Source: Diaporthe sp. PMI_573
Taxonomy: Eukaryota > Ascomycota > Sordariomycetes > Diaporthales > Diaporthaceae
NCBI GenBank assembly: GCA_021399435.1
Contig: JAJTUP010000005.1
Location: 186,001-250,000 of the forward strand
Length of the DNA: 64,000 nucleotides
Direction of reading: 5' to 3'
The notes under the pieces were generated by a model. The model searched no databases. It was not told the origin of the DNA and saw nothing but the letters and a program-made list of their open reading frames with translations. A program made the translations under genes and the position numbers. Below are positions 34,184-45,301 of the stretch, piece after piece (within the stretch, counting starts at the first letter, position 1; the number at the start of each line of letters is the position of its first letter).

Positions 34184-35042
34184 TGCAATGACAGTGTTTC
34201 CGCGCGCGTGTCCTCGGGAATACTTAATGTTTCTCGGCTGTCCGTTCAACGGTAGCCTTTCAGACTAGGATAGGCTTGTGTCAGGCGCTACTTGCAAGGA
34301 GAAAAGGTCAGTCATTGCTTCACTGAAGAGCGTAACTCGGAAACCGGCGGCCTTACCTGGCAGTGTGGTTCAATCAGCTCGAGAACCTTCACGCTGGGTG
34401 ATAAACAGTCGGATCGAAGAATTGACGGCTGTTCCCCGCCCGAACTGCCACATCAACACAGCTGACTGCATAGATGCCTTGTTGCCTGTGCCAGTCAAGC
34501 TGCACGGGTGTCGCCTCACAACCACTCAGCTCCCAGTGCAGCTTAGTGCCTTCAGTCAGGTGTAACCATACTCACTTCTCGTCATTTTCAGCTGCTACCT
34601 TTGGCTGTAAGAGCGGACTCGGGATGTGCCAAGATAGAACGCGTGGGCTGGCAGGCCGGCCGGATCCTTATCAACAAGAGACCAAGTTGGAGGATTATTG
34701 GTATAGCAGCAGCCTCTTACTAAGAAATGATTGTGTGAGGGTTATTTCAGTCTATGGATCAACAAGATGAATAAACACCAGTGCTTTGAATAGACCTGTC
34801 CTGTGTTAACACGCCACTCACTGACTATTCTGACCATTGCAGACGGTTGCAGGCTCGCCGACGGGCCTTTTCATAGCCGAGTGCAGGGTGGGCGAAGCCC
34901 ACCTCATCTTCACATATATAAGGGACCGCCTACATACTGCTTAAGAAGCGTACGTACACGGATTAAAAACGAAACCACCTACACATATATCTTCTTCCAA
35001 GATCACTATAATAAGAAGTAGTCCAATACATGCAAGCCGCCC
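34184..35042. other. Intergenic, no gene recognised
   Basis: Upstream of the NLR-like gene and 3' of the nuclease-like gene. AT-rich with short ATAT tracts from about 34900 to 35020. No gene recognised. Confidence 0.5.
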
Positions 35043-37571
35043 CTATTTCTTACCATCCTTGTCCTCTCCTTTCTTATCACCCTTGCCCTTTCCTCTCTTA
35101 TCATCCTTGTGTTTATCTTTCTTGCCAATGGGAAGCCAACTTTTAGGACTAAGTGGATTCTTGTTCTTCTTGTCATTCTTAACCGGTGTTTCCTCTGGAT
35201 TCCGCTGAGGTTGTGATGGACCCCCTATATCTGGTACAGCAGGCCCAGATGGCGTGCTCCATGACGATGGACCCGTGTGTGTTGGGTACGAAGGCCCAGG
35301 GCCGGAGGAGGGATCATGATCCGGTCGCGGGAGATTTCCTGCCGTCTGCCCCGGCACCTGCGGCTGTGGCTGAGTATGACTTGCGCCGCCTTGGTGTTGG
35401 GTAGCAGAGCCTGTCGGAGCGCGGCTTGGGTCACGGTGTGGTTGTGTCCCCTGGCCTGGTTGCCCAGTAGGATCCCGCTGTCCTTGTTGTTGTGGCTGCC
35501 GCTGTTGACTGTGAACTGGTGCAGAGCCCCGAGGTGGCTGTGGCAGCGGAGGCGGCCGTGACAAAGCTGGTGGTGCTGGTGGCTGGCCTTGATATCCAGA
35601 CGCAGCAGCATCTCGGACCCGCGATCTTGACCGGGAAGACTGACCCTGTGATTCGCTTCTTCTGCCTTGCAGATCGCTGGCTGCTCGTCGTTCTCGCAAG
35701 GGCAAAGTGTCGTGTCCTTGGGCCTGCACCCGTCCAGGGTCTTGCTGGTCCCGTGCCAAGGCGGCGCGTATCTCGTCAGGTCTCCTCGCGCCGGCGCGTG
35801 GGTCCCTGGTGGGCGTAACCTCTCGCCCTCCCGATTCGTGGCTGGGGTGAGGTGCGGTGCTCTTGGTGCTCGGCTCCCCTGGCCGCGCTCCCTCGCGGGA
35901 GCCTTGCCGCCTGCCTCTGCTACTCTCCGAGCTAGAGGTCTCCGACGGAGGTTTCGAGGTACCGCGACTACCTGGGGGAGGCTTGCAGCGGCACCTGCAT
36001 GTGCAGTCTGGGCAGCACGGTTCGCCACGCTGAGTGGGAAGTTGAATAGAAGCGGGAGGAGAAGGTCGTCGAGATAAAGGGGAGCATGATGCTTGGCTGA
36101 GGTGAAGAGACAGAGCGAGCAGATTGGCGCTAAGTGTCTTCATTGATGTGCTTCGCAAGGCGAGACCTTTCCCGAAACCACCGAATGGCCCATACACGTG
36201 CAAAGTCAGAAAGCCAGCGTCAATAGCCGCTGGATCCTTTTTCGCTTTCAGCTGATCCAGTTTCTCGATATTGGCCTTTGAGAACTTTCCTTCAAGGGCA
36301 TATTGCTCGTACAGGGAGTCCCATTCTCCAATGACGATATGTATCTCTTCGCGATCCTGGGCAAGTAGGAGGCAGCTGCATAGAAACTGCGTTAGGAAAG
36401 GTTTCAAGACGTTGGTAAGGATCGCCGCGGATGTAGAGTGGGGTGAGATGAGTGACGCAGAACATAGAATAGTAGATAGGAATCAGCGCCCCGCCGACCC
36501 TCTCCACAACTTCGGATTCTGTGGGAAACTCGGTCCACCCAGTGTCGTTGCCCGGCTAGGTCATGTAAGGAGGAATTTAATGGCTCACCGGGATTTCTCT
36601 CCAGAGTTTCCCGCGGCTGGCTTCGGCTTCAGCACTCCTCTCCTGGGTGCCAAAGGTCCTCCGCCCTTGCGCGCGCGTTCTTCGGACTCCATTCGGAGCC
36701 GGAGGTTCAGCCAGGCTAATATTTCAGCCGCTTCCTGCCATTCGATCTTGAGTGTGTTTTTCCCCCGCAAGCGCTTTTTGGCCTCCACTATTGCAAGGAC
36801 CTCTGTCGTGTTTGGACCTATGCGGTACAGAGACCCGTCTGTCTCGCTGGTCATGATTCGACCGTAGGAGTGGCCGTCACCCTGCTTCACAATGTTGTAA
36901 TTCCTCCTCGCGACCGATTGCAGGCCCGTCATGTGCCCGGCTTGGGCCAGGTCGTTGTCTCTTATACGTTCCCGGATATGGAACCTGTCGCGCGACATTG
37001 TCCAGTCTGCAATTGTTTTCCAGTCGTGCACTGGCGTATTGCTGCCGCCTTTGGTTGGAGTCTGGTCGGGACCATACGGGGCAGCTGGTGTCTTCTGAAT
37101 CATCCACCTTCGTGTCAGTGCCGAGGCAAAGGATATGAGGGCCTCGTTTACTATTTGCTCGTCGGCGGCGTCGCTATTTGGTGGTCTCGAATAGAAATTC
37201 ATGCCGGGCCTCCCCTTCTTCAAAGGAGTCTCCAAGATAGAATCTTCGAATGAATCTGCTCCGTCTTGAGAGACCCCGAGGTAAGCGTCGAGGAGTACTT
37301 GGTTCTGCACCAGCTTCGCCCCAGCGAATAGTCCGAGGCTGTCAACATCCATTGCTGGATCGTTGGTAGGAACCTGGCCAATGTAGTTATCAAAGTCCGT
37401 CCAGTCTTTCAGGAACACCTCAGCAGCATGCGCGTACTTCAAATCAACAAGGTCATGGAGCGGAAACGGTTCGTCCTCATGGTTTTGAATGAGAGCGCGA
37501 AGGTGAAGAAATTGTTCGATATGCAGTCCCGATCCTTTGGCTTCCTCTTTGCCGGCTTTCCATCTCCTCAA
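35043..37571 (-). CDS. PD-(D/E)XK nuclease-like protein with long low-complexity tail
   Basis: Multi-exon gene. The 5' exon (open to 37571; no in-frame ATG near the open end, so the start is unresolved) runs to a GTGAGC donor at 36588-36587. The 3' part is open from 36407 to 35043. The junction within 36407-36589 could not be fixed; a GVGGALIPIYYSM exon at about 36500-36430 may lie between. The core matches a fungal family with a restriction-endonuclease-like fold: EQIVNEALISFASALT, then TDGSLYRIG (acidic residue), VLAIVEAKKRL (the E-x-K) and WQEAAEILAWL. The family's C-terminal part follows: LLLAQDREEIHIVIGEWD and FLTLHVYGPFG, then KTLSANLLALSL. After that comes a roughly 340-residue tail rich in Pro/Gln/Ser/Arg with a Cys cluster (CCPDCTCRCRC), ending in a Lys/Asp-rich stretch. 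Catalytic activity is unproven. The tail is unusual. Confidence 0.6.
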
Positions 37572-38424
37572 CCCGCAAAGACGGATGTGATTTGGACCAT
37601 TGTCAAGCCTTGAGAAGATAAATCAGCGATGCCCAATATGTAGATCAAATGGTACTGTCATCAGGTTGCGGATGATCACATGCACGTAGCGCGAACTTCC
37701 TTACTCAGGTTCCAGCTGATTACCAGCCTTACTTCCTATGTGCTCTCGGACGAGCCGATCCCAACGAAGTGAGTTTCCTGGATTTTCCCCATCGAATGGA
37801 CCACACTGGTTGGTTTGGAGTGCAGGTGTAGACTGTGAGGTGGATGAGGCCGACATCATTGCGGCAAAAACGGCACTGTCATGCGAAATAATTGCGAGGA
37901 AGCCTCCAGCTCAACGAGCGGGAGACGTCGTCGCAGGCTCCCAAACTCTCTAAATAGGAAGCATGGTCACTGTGGTGTCGAGAGGTGTTCGCCTGGACGG
38001 CTGCATCCAGAAATAAGATCTTACATTGGTCGGCCAGGCCTGGCGACAGGCAGGTGGGCCAGGCAGCCCTAGCCAGCGGCCACCTCTGTGACGATACCGT
38101 CCATTGGTTGCGCATCAATTGTGTCCCGCTAGAGAAGCAGCGAGGTGGCGCAGTGGCTTCATCGGTCTGCACCGTGGCGAGCCACCAAGGATATGCTTTG
38201 GATGCAGACTGGGCAAGGTTACATCGGGCGCTTGTTGCCGAGCGCGAAGCAGCGACGTGCGGCGCCAAACTCACAGCAGCCGACCAGTGCATTTTAAGGC
38301 CCCCAACCATCTGTCCGGAAAGAAACAAATGTGTTTCAAGTCACTACCAACTGACTTTTGGCGAGACGACGTAAATAGCAGTGCAGCAACGGTGTTCCAA
38401 TTTAAGAATTGTAACGTGACACCA
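37572..38424. other. Intergenic, possible 5' exon of the nuclease-like gene
   Basis: Upstream of the nuclease-like gene. The missing start codon of that gene should lie here if the gene is intact, but I found no phase-matching exon. Other short frames are not domain-bearing. Confidence 0.4.
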
Positions 38425-39591
38425 TCAGGCCCCTACACTAATATCCCAACGTGTGGCACAATCTGGCCGTGACTTCTCGCCATTTCCAAGGCTGTTGGTC
38501 TCTTGTGGCACCTGGTAGGCGGTCTCCCCAACCGGCCTGTTGGCCAGCCATCTTATTAAGAGGTAGGCGTCCCTGGTGGGTTCATCACCGCTGAGATCGA
38601 GCAGCCTCGAGTGGCGAATCACGAGGCCACTATCGTCCCAGTACGCCTGAGTGATGCGAGCGGACTCGTCGTGATGAAAGCTATAGACGATGACCTAATA
38701 ACCATTAGTTCTACCCTGCCCCGCCCAGGTGGTAATGAAATAAACAAGCGAAGGGAAAGACAGAACTCACAGGTATGGTGTGAAAGTTGACAAAATCACC
38801 GCGGTGATAGCGAAATTTGAGCACAGTGATGGCCGCTGCGACCTCACTGGCGAGAGTGGAAACGCTGCTCCTAGACGAGTCGCACACGGCGACACCGATG
38901 TGCGGCTTGCTCATATCAAGCTCCCGACGTGTCGACCGTAGCTTGTAGAAGCCAGGAGTGCCGTATGCGCCAAGAAGATCCCAGCCCCGGTCCCAATTCC
39001 GGCAAAAACTGTGCGAGACATCCTCTTCTATGTACATGTCGTCGTCACCTGACAGGGCGCTGTATCATGGCTGGCGTCAGTGATCAGATCCTCAAGGCCC
39101 AACATAGTGCGCAGGTCCATATCTACTTACTTGACGTACTTCCACTTTGTCTTCCCCAGAATGCCATCACCAAATTCGCCAGCCATGGAGTTCGCCCATT
39201 TATATCGGCTGCATGAGCAATGGCGCTTGCGAGATATAAGCTCACCCGGGCAGTATGATTCCGTACAAGGCTTTTTCCATTGGCGGTCCGTATCATACCA
39301 GCCCTCCAGGAGTACATCATTCACAAATCCTGGCAGATCTTGCTCGTCATCGAGAGGGTAAGGGCGGAAGAACAGCGGTTCAGGGTCAAACGGCGCGTGC
39401 TCATCGACGTCGATATCGGGGAGCTTGCGGACGCCCAGTGCTTGCAGGTGCGAGTCCTCCAGCACGGGAACGTCGAGGCGGTCGAGCTCCTTTAGAGTGG
39501 CGTGCAGCTGCTTGTACGCGGCTTGTTGGCTTTCGCGTCGGGCCGTCTCGACGGCCCCGACTGGCGACTGTATTGGCGCCGGCGATGACAT
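38425..39591 (-). CDS. Conserved hypothetical protein, three exons
   Basis: Exons 39131..39591, 38771..39059 and 38425..38694 give about 339 residues. Intron 1 has a GTAAGT donor and ATACAG acceptor (KYV-N-ALSGDDD); intron 2 has GTGAGT and TTATTAG (HTIP-VIVYSF). Both keep frame. I do not recognise a family. Visible features are a helical N-terminus (ETARRESQQAAYKQLHATLKELDRLDVPVLED), an aromatic- and Asp-rich segment (GFVNDVLLEGWYDTDRQWKKP), a possible Cys cluster (CTESYCPG, HCSCSRYKW), then GDDDMYIEEDVSHSFCRNWDRGW and a globular C-terminal half. There is no signal peptide or membrane helix. It is divergent from the decayed RCC1 copy and close to the nuclease-like gene; no functional link can be claimed. 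Confidence 0.65.
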
Positions 39592-40361
39592 TGTGGCGAT
39601 TTAAAAAATGACAAGTATGTCGCCTGGAGAGACAAACGGGCGAACGATTGAGGCTGCAAGTGGTTTAGACGGCAACTTGGTGGGGCCCTTCGGAGGAAGG
39701 GGCTGCTGTGCTTAAATGCGGATCGCGCTGCCGGGAGTTGTTTGTGTACAAGCTGGTCGCGAAAAACGGCCACGGGCTTTGCAGTAGCCGGGGCAACGAG
39801 ATTCGGTGCTGCGCCGCAGACACTCGAGAACAGATCAGTTGTGAACACCAAAGAGGGGTTGGCGTCTGTTGTAGGTGATGAGCTGAACCGCTCGATCAAG
39901 ATGGGATCGCAATATGATATCCACTTGTCACAGTGGTCTCCATGTATGTGAGCTGTGGTGTGTCGGTGGTCGACGATGGGAAATGGAATTGAAAGTGGGA
40001 AGTGGGGAATGATCCTGGATTTCCCCACGGCAGGGGACTTGTTGACAAAGACGGTATGGTGAGCCAATCATGGACCTGGTAACCCTAGCCCTCAGGACGT
40101 ATTCATCCGGGGTGGGGTTCAATCGAAATATTCATGTCCTACACCACCAAGCTACAATTTTGATCCCATACATCAAATTCTTTAAGTTGCATGTGACAAC
40201 CCTGCTTGCCTGACACTCGTGGTTTGATATACCGGGTAGCTCTATGAAATCGATCTAGTTACATTTAAATGACAGACATTAATCGGGTGTATATGTGCAA
40301 GTCACCATCAATAGCTGGAGGTCTGTTGCTGTTGACGTGATCTGATCGATGACCTAGGCAA
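39592..40361. other. Intergenic, no gene recognised
   Basis: Upstream of the three-exon hypothetical gene, downstream of the RCC1 relic. Nothing recognised. Confidence 0.5.
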
Positions 40362-41771
40362 TTACGCAGCCACACTGGCTAGTATGGAGAAAGACCCACC
40401 AGCACTAGCGATGGCCACCGTCTTGCCCTAATAGCCTTGTCGTCAATCAGAGTTGGGACCTTGATATCATGACTCTGTGCCTTGTCCAGTCCTCCCGTTC
40501 TCAGAGAAACCCCACGAATAAGCTTCGCAGTCATCAGTGAGAGCGAAGCTATGGTCTGTTCCTGCTGCAACCGAGGTTACGGGAGGGATGTCTGTATGAG
40601 TTGGTTTTAGCAAGGACCTATCTGGAGGGGTAAATATGTCGCAGAGGATCTGTCTCACCTTGTATGACAGTCGAATTCTTCAAGATACGAGCAGTGCCGC
40701 GCTCGTCATATATGGTATTCTCCGCTGTGAAATCCTTAGCGCGCAAGCCCACTCAGACTTGGTTTCCATCTACACGACCCCATGTGAGGAGCTTGCCGTC
40801 GTCAGTAGAAACGAGCGAGTGATGATCTCCTTAAGATCCGGGATGAGCACTGGTGTCTTCTGAACCTCGATGTCCTTACCAAAACCCATTATTCCCTCAC
40901 TGGACTAGATGGACTGTTAGCTAAGACTGATTGCCATACACTTCAACCGAAACCCGTTGAGGCTCTGTGTGGCGAGATTTACCCGGAAAGTCCCCCACCC
41001 GTATACCCTACCGTCGTCGGTCAGGGAAAAGGAGGCGTTGTCGCTCGTAACTATCTAGACACACTGGGGTTTGGGTTGAAGGCCCGATATGTCGACAGGC
41101 CCGGGAGTGCTCTCCGCCGGATTCAACTCGTCATCCTCGTCCTCTTTGACGTTTAGTGCGCGTCCCAATGCGCCGTGGTCGTTAACACCCCATGTTAGAA
41201 TGATGTTGTTCCTTGTAAGCGCGACCGCGTGCATACGGCCACAGGTGATCTAGACTACACCGACATCCTTTTTAGACAGCAGCTTGCTGACTTGCGGGTG
41301 CATCACGCCCGTGAGCGATTCGCCGTTGACGGCCTTGCTGCCTAGACCCAGCTCACCACATGCTCCTTCACCAAAGACAAAGATATCTAGGGGTGTCGTG
41401 GATATTTTGTGAGATCCTTGGCCTTTCGAATATGGTCTCTAAGGAATACCAGTCTTTGTCTTTGGCTTTAGAGGAGCTTCCTTAGGGCTAGGCTTTGCTC
41501 TTTTAGGTCGCTCGTAGGATATGAAGTCGTCTTTTTCATCCATATCTGGCCTTGCAGCTCCCGCTATAGTGGCGCCAGTCTGGATGCGTCCCTGCTCAGC
41601 TCGCTTGGGCTTGTCGTTCATTCTCGTTGAAGGAGCGAGCTTTGCTGTTTCCTCCTCACGGCACGCGCTGCACATGTGGCCCTCTGTCGTTTGACCACAT
41701 TCTCCCCAGATTGGAGCATGCTCGGATGGCAGTGGCTTCCCCTTCTGTCGTAGAGGATCCCCATGATACAA
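40362..41771 (-). pseudogene. Decayed RCC1-type (Ran GEF) gene copy
   Basis: Read on the minus strand, this is a nearly full-length RCC1/Pim1 homologue (guanine-nucleotide exchange factor for Ran). It has a basic N-terminus (SYERPKRAKPSPKEAP), then LDIFVFGEGACGELGLG, ITCGRMHAVALTRNN, LTWGVNDHGALGR, FSLTDDGRVYGWGTFR, GKLLTWGRVDGNQV, VAAGTDHSFALTDDCEAYSWGFSENGRTGQG and a C-terminal AIASAGGSFSILASVAA. It is broken by in-frame stops at 41439-41441, 41250-41252 and 41055-41057 (TAG), and at 40753-40755 (TGA). Frame changes occur in the DNHSL-like blade (about 40800-40830) and near the C-terminus (about 40420). Two introns are still recognisable: 40905..40982 (GTAAAT, branch GCTAAC, TAG) and 40592..40658 (GTGAGA, branch GCTAA, ACAG). 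It therefore arose by DNA duplication, not reverse transcription. The upstream limit is uncertain; a Met at about 41621 may be the ancestral start. Confidence 0.85.
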
Positions 41772-42343
41772 GATTCAATCATGAGGACGAGGGGCTTTGT
41801 TCAGTTGTGTACTGAGTGGCCACTGTATCTATGTAGTCAACCATCTGGATAATGCTTAATGAACAACCTCCTGTAGGCTAATCTGCTATAGGGAAACCGT
41901 GCAGAGGATAACCTCTTGTAGGTTAACCTGCTATAGGACAACCGTCCATCAGACAACCGCCTATAGATAATCTTCTACGGGATGAGGATAACCTCCTGTG
42001 AGCTGGCGACAAGGGGAATGAGGCAGACGGGCTTCACAACGCCATTGAGAATTTCTTTTTCTTACTGTGTGGCTGTGCTACAGTAATGATGTATGTGATA
42101 TTATCGAGTAACACGACATTAACGCGTGGCGCATGTTCATTACTTAATCATCTGCAGCACTTGGGCACGAACACCCCACTCGCAATCGAACCAGAATCAA
42201 AATGAACTGACCTCCGCAGATCTCCCATACCACTGTTCCAATCAAGCTTGAATAGAGATCAACTTCCATGACTGTGCCCAAGACGTTGGCCGAACCTAAG
42301 TGTCCTCTCTTGTTCCATTCCGGCTTCCACATCCGAGGCTGAT
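41772..42343. other. Intergenic with degenerate tandem repeat
   Basis: Contains the tandem repeat listed separately (about 41863-42000) and the immediate upstream region of the DUF6604 gene. Confidence 0.55.
41863..42000. repeat. Degenerate ~46-bp tandem repeat, about 3 units
   Basis: Unit 1 starts near 41865 and unit 2 near 41911. They share AACCTCyTGTAGG, then CTGCTATAGG and AACCGT in the same order and spacing. A shortened third copy (ACCGCCTATAG..TCTTCTACGGG, about 41955-41985) and the start of a fourth (AACCTCCTGTG, from 41990) follow, the latter again preceded by GAGGAT. Decayed minisatellite. Confidence 0.7.
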
Positions 42344-45301
42344 ATGGCCCCATCACACAACGCCTACCTCGCTTACAAGCGCGACACCAACCTCCTCCTG
42401 TACTGGGTGATTCGCACATCCAATGACATCATCAACTCGCAGGCCCATCATGAAATATCTGTCAAGGTGAACACTTCGGGTAAGACGACCGTATCCGGCT
42501 TGCTGGCCATGGCCAACCTGATTGCTGCAAACGTCACGGGGTCTTTGATCCCCGCCGCTGTTTATCGCCTGTTCAAGTCCGTGGTCAGTGCCAGCACAGC
42601 ATCATGGCAGGCCTTTCAGCAGATCAAGTTAGACAACCCAGATCCCGATATGGAAAAGAGCAATGCGAGCCACAAGTTCTTCATAGACGCCCTCCGACAG
42701 GCCTTTGAGGTGCTAGGCGGCAAGCAATGGGAGTCAAGCCAGGATGGCCAACGCATGGAGACTGGGGATGATGCGGAAGACGAGATCAAACAGGCACTGT
42801 TTTCAAACAAGTTCTCCAGGCTCGACGTCAGTGGAGAGCAGATTGAGAGCGAAGCCGAGGATCCCGCATCATTGTCAACCCAACCGGCTCTCAATCAGCA
42901 GCGCCAGAAGGCAGGAAAATCAAAGAAAACCAAGGGGAAGAAGAAGACCAAGAAACAACCCAGGGCTGCATCCAATGCCCCCGACTTGGAAGATGTGCCT
43001 CTGAAAGACTACCGCATCATCGACGACGAGAGCGGAAATTTCTCAGACTACCTCATGGCTGTGTACGCGCTTGTTCATGAGTGGAATGATCTACGAAAGT
43101 ACGTGTCACGTGTGTGGGTGGACGTAGCCTATGCTGGCCTGAACAGCGCGACTGCAGGTGCCGTGTCAAACATAGCCATCGCTATGCTGAAGCGTTCGGA
43201 ATTTGCTGTCTTCCTGGAATTTCCCGGTCGTGACTCATACGAGACTGTTATGAAGACGGTCATGCGTGGGGATCCGGACAGGAAAGACCTCATATTCAAG
43301 TTGGCTACAGTGATGTCTCGGCCCGGATATGAAACCACCAGATCAGCCGTAGTCCAGGTCGACATGAAGGAGCTACTGCTCATCCATGCTTACCAAGACT
43401 TCATGGCCTTCGTCACCGACTTCCAGAAGAATAGCAATGGCAAGCCGTCTAAGGCCATGGCTAAGCAGCTTGGAAAATGGGACCCGCAATTTGACCTCCA
43501 AAAGGCCACGAAGGAGGAGCGGGTCAAATGGCGCCGTACCTACACTATCAATTGGCTGTACGACCTTGTCAACCTCTTCTCACACGTCGCCGTGCAACGC
43601 AATACCATGCACGGGGAGAACTTGGATCTCAGCAAAGTCGACTGGAGCGTCACGGGCCCCTGGAATGAGGACCGGCGGCTGTTCGGTCTCAACGAGTTCG
43701 CTGGTTTTGTCTGCTCGATGGCCTGGCAGAAGCCAGGAACAGATATCAGCAAACACGTTATGCCCCACCACATTCTCCAGCTTCAGATCATCGTTGACTC
43801 GCTGACTGTCTCACGGGGTTGGTCGATCAGTACCATGGAGGGCCACGTTATTCGCGAGCCTGCGCAGCATTTCCGGCCAAGGCGGGATCTTGACTGGTTC
43901 CTCGATCGCGAGAGCGATGTCCCCGGCTCCGGGTACCTTAGAGCTGCTCTTTGTCTGCAACAGGTGCTCCAGGGGGCCGCAAAGGATGGTGACCCATTCA
44001 AATGCGAAGAGCACGCCGTTACTATTGCACTTCAATCTCAAGATTTCGAGGCCTGGCTTGGCGAGTCCCAGTACATGTCTGGTTTGACCACTATACCGCC
44101 ATCTCGGTTCTCAGATAGCAATACTAATGGATTGTGGGAGTACTCACCGTTCTTGTGCGGAGTGGGTCTGATGGAGGGACTCGAAATAGCCTATCGCTTA
44201 GGCATGTTTCTTTGGGACAATATACCAGAACCTGTCATGGCTCTTCATCTGCACAACATGCTGGTTAAAAAAGGGTACATCGCCGAGCCAGTGAGATTGT
44301 ACACAATTCTCCAACCCATGTTACAGGAGGCCTTCTTCAGCAGAGGCGCCGCCCCAGACTCGAATTTCGCAGCGGCGCTTATGGCTCAAATCATGAAGCC
44401 AAACAACCCTCTTACCAACCAACGAAGGCTGCAGCAGCGTCAAGAGATTGCGAAGTCAAGATCTACTTACATCCATACAGTCCTAGACGTCCGTCACAAC
44501 GTCTTGTTCGCGCTGAAACCCAATTTGATTCTGTATAGGGAAGCCGATTGGAATACCGAGCGTGTTCCAGAGCGCGACATCACAATAGGATCGCTGCTGG
44601 GCGTGATGCGTCTTAGCCAGACTAAGCAGTTTGTCGACCCGGAGACCGGCAAACGCCACATCGAGCCTACAGAACTCGTGCGCCGCTACCTTAACACGAG
44701 GATAGGCAGAAATCCAGTCACTGATGAAGATAGCCTACTGAAGCTCGTGGACAATTGGAGGGAGGCAACAAAGCACCTCGGGGACAAGAGAGAATTACCC
44801 AAGAATACGAGCCATGACTTCGCTCAGAGATTGTCGAGCGGCCATTTCATCGCAAGCGAGCTGAGCAGCCTCAATCAAATCACGGGCGGAGGCACGCCGC
44901 TCGAGATGCGGGGGATCGGCCTGCTCGATGCGATAAAGATGGACATCCATGACGATATCGCCGGGAACAACACCCTGTCTACCCTAAACTATCTCTGGAT
45001 GACGGTGAGCTTCATGGCGCTCTTCGGCGGAATTGAACGGGAGCTGAAGAAGCGGAGGAACCCTGTATACGTGAAGGCGTTCGAAACAAGGTCGGCGAGG
45101 AGGTGCCCGCCTCGCATCTACCTGGTTTACAAGGCCATGCTGGAAGAGGACGACGAGTGCCTCCGGGTGATGGCGAGCGAATTTGAGAACCTGAGGTCTA
45201 GGTGTACACATATTGTGTACTGGGACGTCGGTAAGCATCTTTCCGAGTATGAAGACGCTGAGTCGAGAGCGGCTCCTCGGCCTTGGTGCACTATCATGTG
45301 A
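42344..45301 (+). CDS. Large DUF6604-type fungal protein
   Basis: Single-exon gene of 985 residues, ATG at 42344. The N-terminus (AYLAYKRDTNLLLYWVIRTSNDII) is the signature of the fungal DUF6604 domain, which usually occupies the first 250-300 residues and is followed by long, poorly characterised helical regions. A Lys-rich linker (KAGKSKKTKGKKKTKKQ) lies at about residues 188-205, as in many members. The rest is helix-rich with no recognised enzymatic motif, signal peptide or membrane segment. The C-terminus ends in AAPRPWCTIM; CTIM has the CaaX form (Cys, two aliphatic-type residues, Met), so farnesylation and membrane attachment are possible (inference). Lineage-specific expansions of DUF6604 genes are common; the role is unknown. 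Confidence 0.83.
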   Translation: MAPSHNAYLAYKRDTNLLLYWVIRTSNDIINSQAHHEISVKVNTSGKTTVSGLLAMANLIAANVTGSLIPAAVYRLFKSVVSASTASWQAFQQIKLDNPDPDMEKSNASHKFFIDALRQAFEVLGGKQWESSQDGQRMETGDDAEDEIKQALFSNKFSRLDVSGEQIESEAEDPASLSTQPALNQQRQKAGKSKKTKGKKKTKKQPRAASNAPDLEDVPLKDYRIIDDESGNFSDYLMAVYALVHEWNDLRKYVSRVWVDVAYAGLNSATAGAVSNIAIAMLKRSEFAVFLEFPGRDSYETVMKTVMRGDPDRKDLIFKLATVMSRPGYETTRSAVVQVDMKELLLIHAYQDFMAFVTDFQKNSNGKPSKAMAKQLGKWDPQFDLQKATKEERVKWRRTYTINWLYDLVNLFSHVAVQRNTMHGENLDLSKVDWSVTGPWNEDRRLFGLNEFAGFVCSMAWQKPGTDISKHVMPHHILQLQIIVDSLTVSRGWSISTMEGHVIREPAQHFRPRRDLDWFLDRESDVPGSGYLRAALCLQQVLQGAAKDGDPFKCEEHAVTIALQSQDFEAWLGESQYMSGLTTIPPSRFSDSNTNGLWEYSPFLCGVGLMEGLEIAYRLGMFLWDNIPEPVMALHLHNMLVKKGYIAEPVRLYTILQPMLQEAFFSRGAAPDSNFAAALMAQIMKPNNPLTNQRRLQQRQEIAKSRSTYIHTVLDVRHNVLFALKPNLILYREADWNTERVPERDITIGSLLGVMRLSQTKQFVDPETGKRHIEPTELVRRYLNTRIGRNPVTDEDSLLKLVDNWREATKHLGDKRELPKNTSHDFAQRLSSGHFIASELSSLNQITGGGTPLEMRGIGLLDAIKMDIHDDIAGNNTLSTLNYLWMTVSFMALFGGIERELKKRRNPVYVKAFETRSARRCPPRIYLVYKAMLEEDDECLRVMASEFENLRSRCTHIVYWDVGKHLSEYEDAESRAAPRPWCTIM

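Noticed and set aside
35043..36143. Separate secreted Pro-rich protein starting MKTLSANLLALSLHLSQAS
   Set aside because: It looks like a signal peptide, but it continues in frame from FLTLHVYGPFG..STS. In the nuclease-like family a similar hydrophobic M..L...LLALSL segment follows that motif, so it is more likely internal. Not fully excluded.
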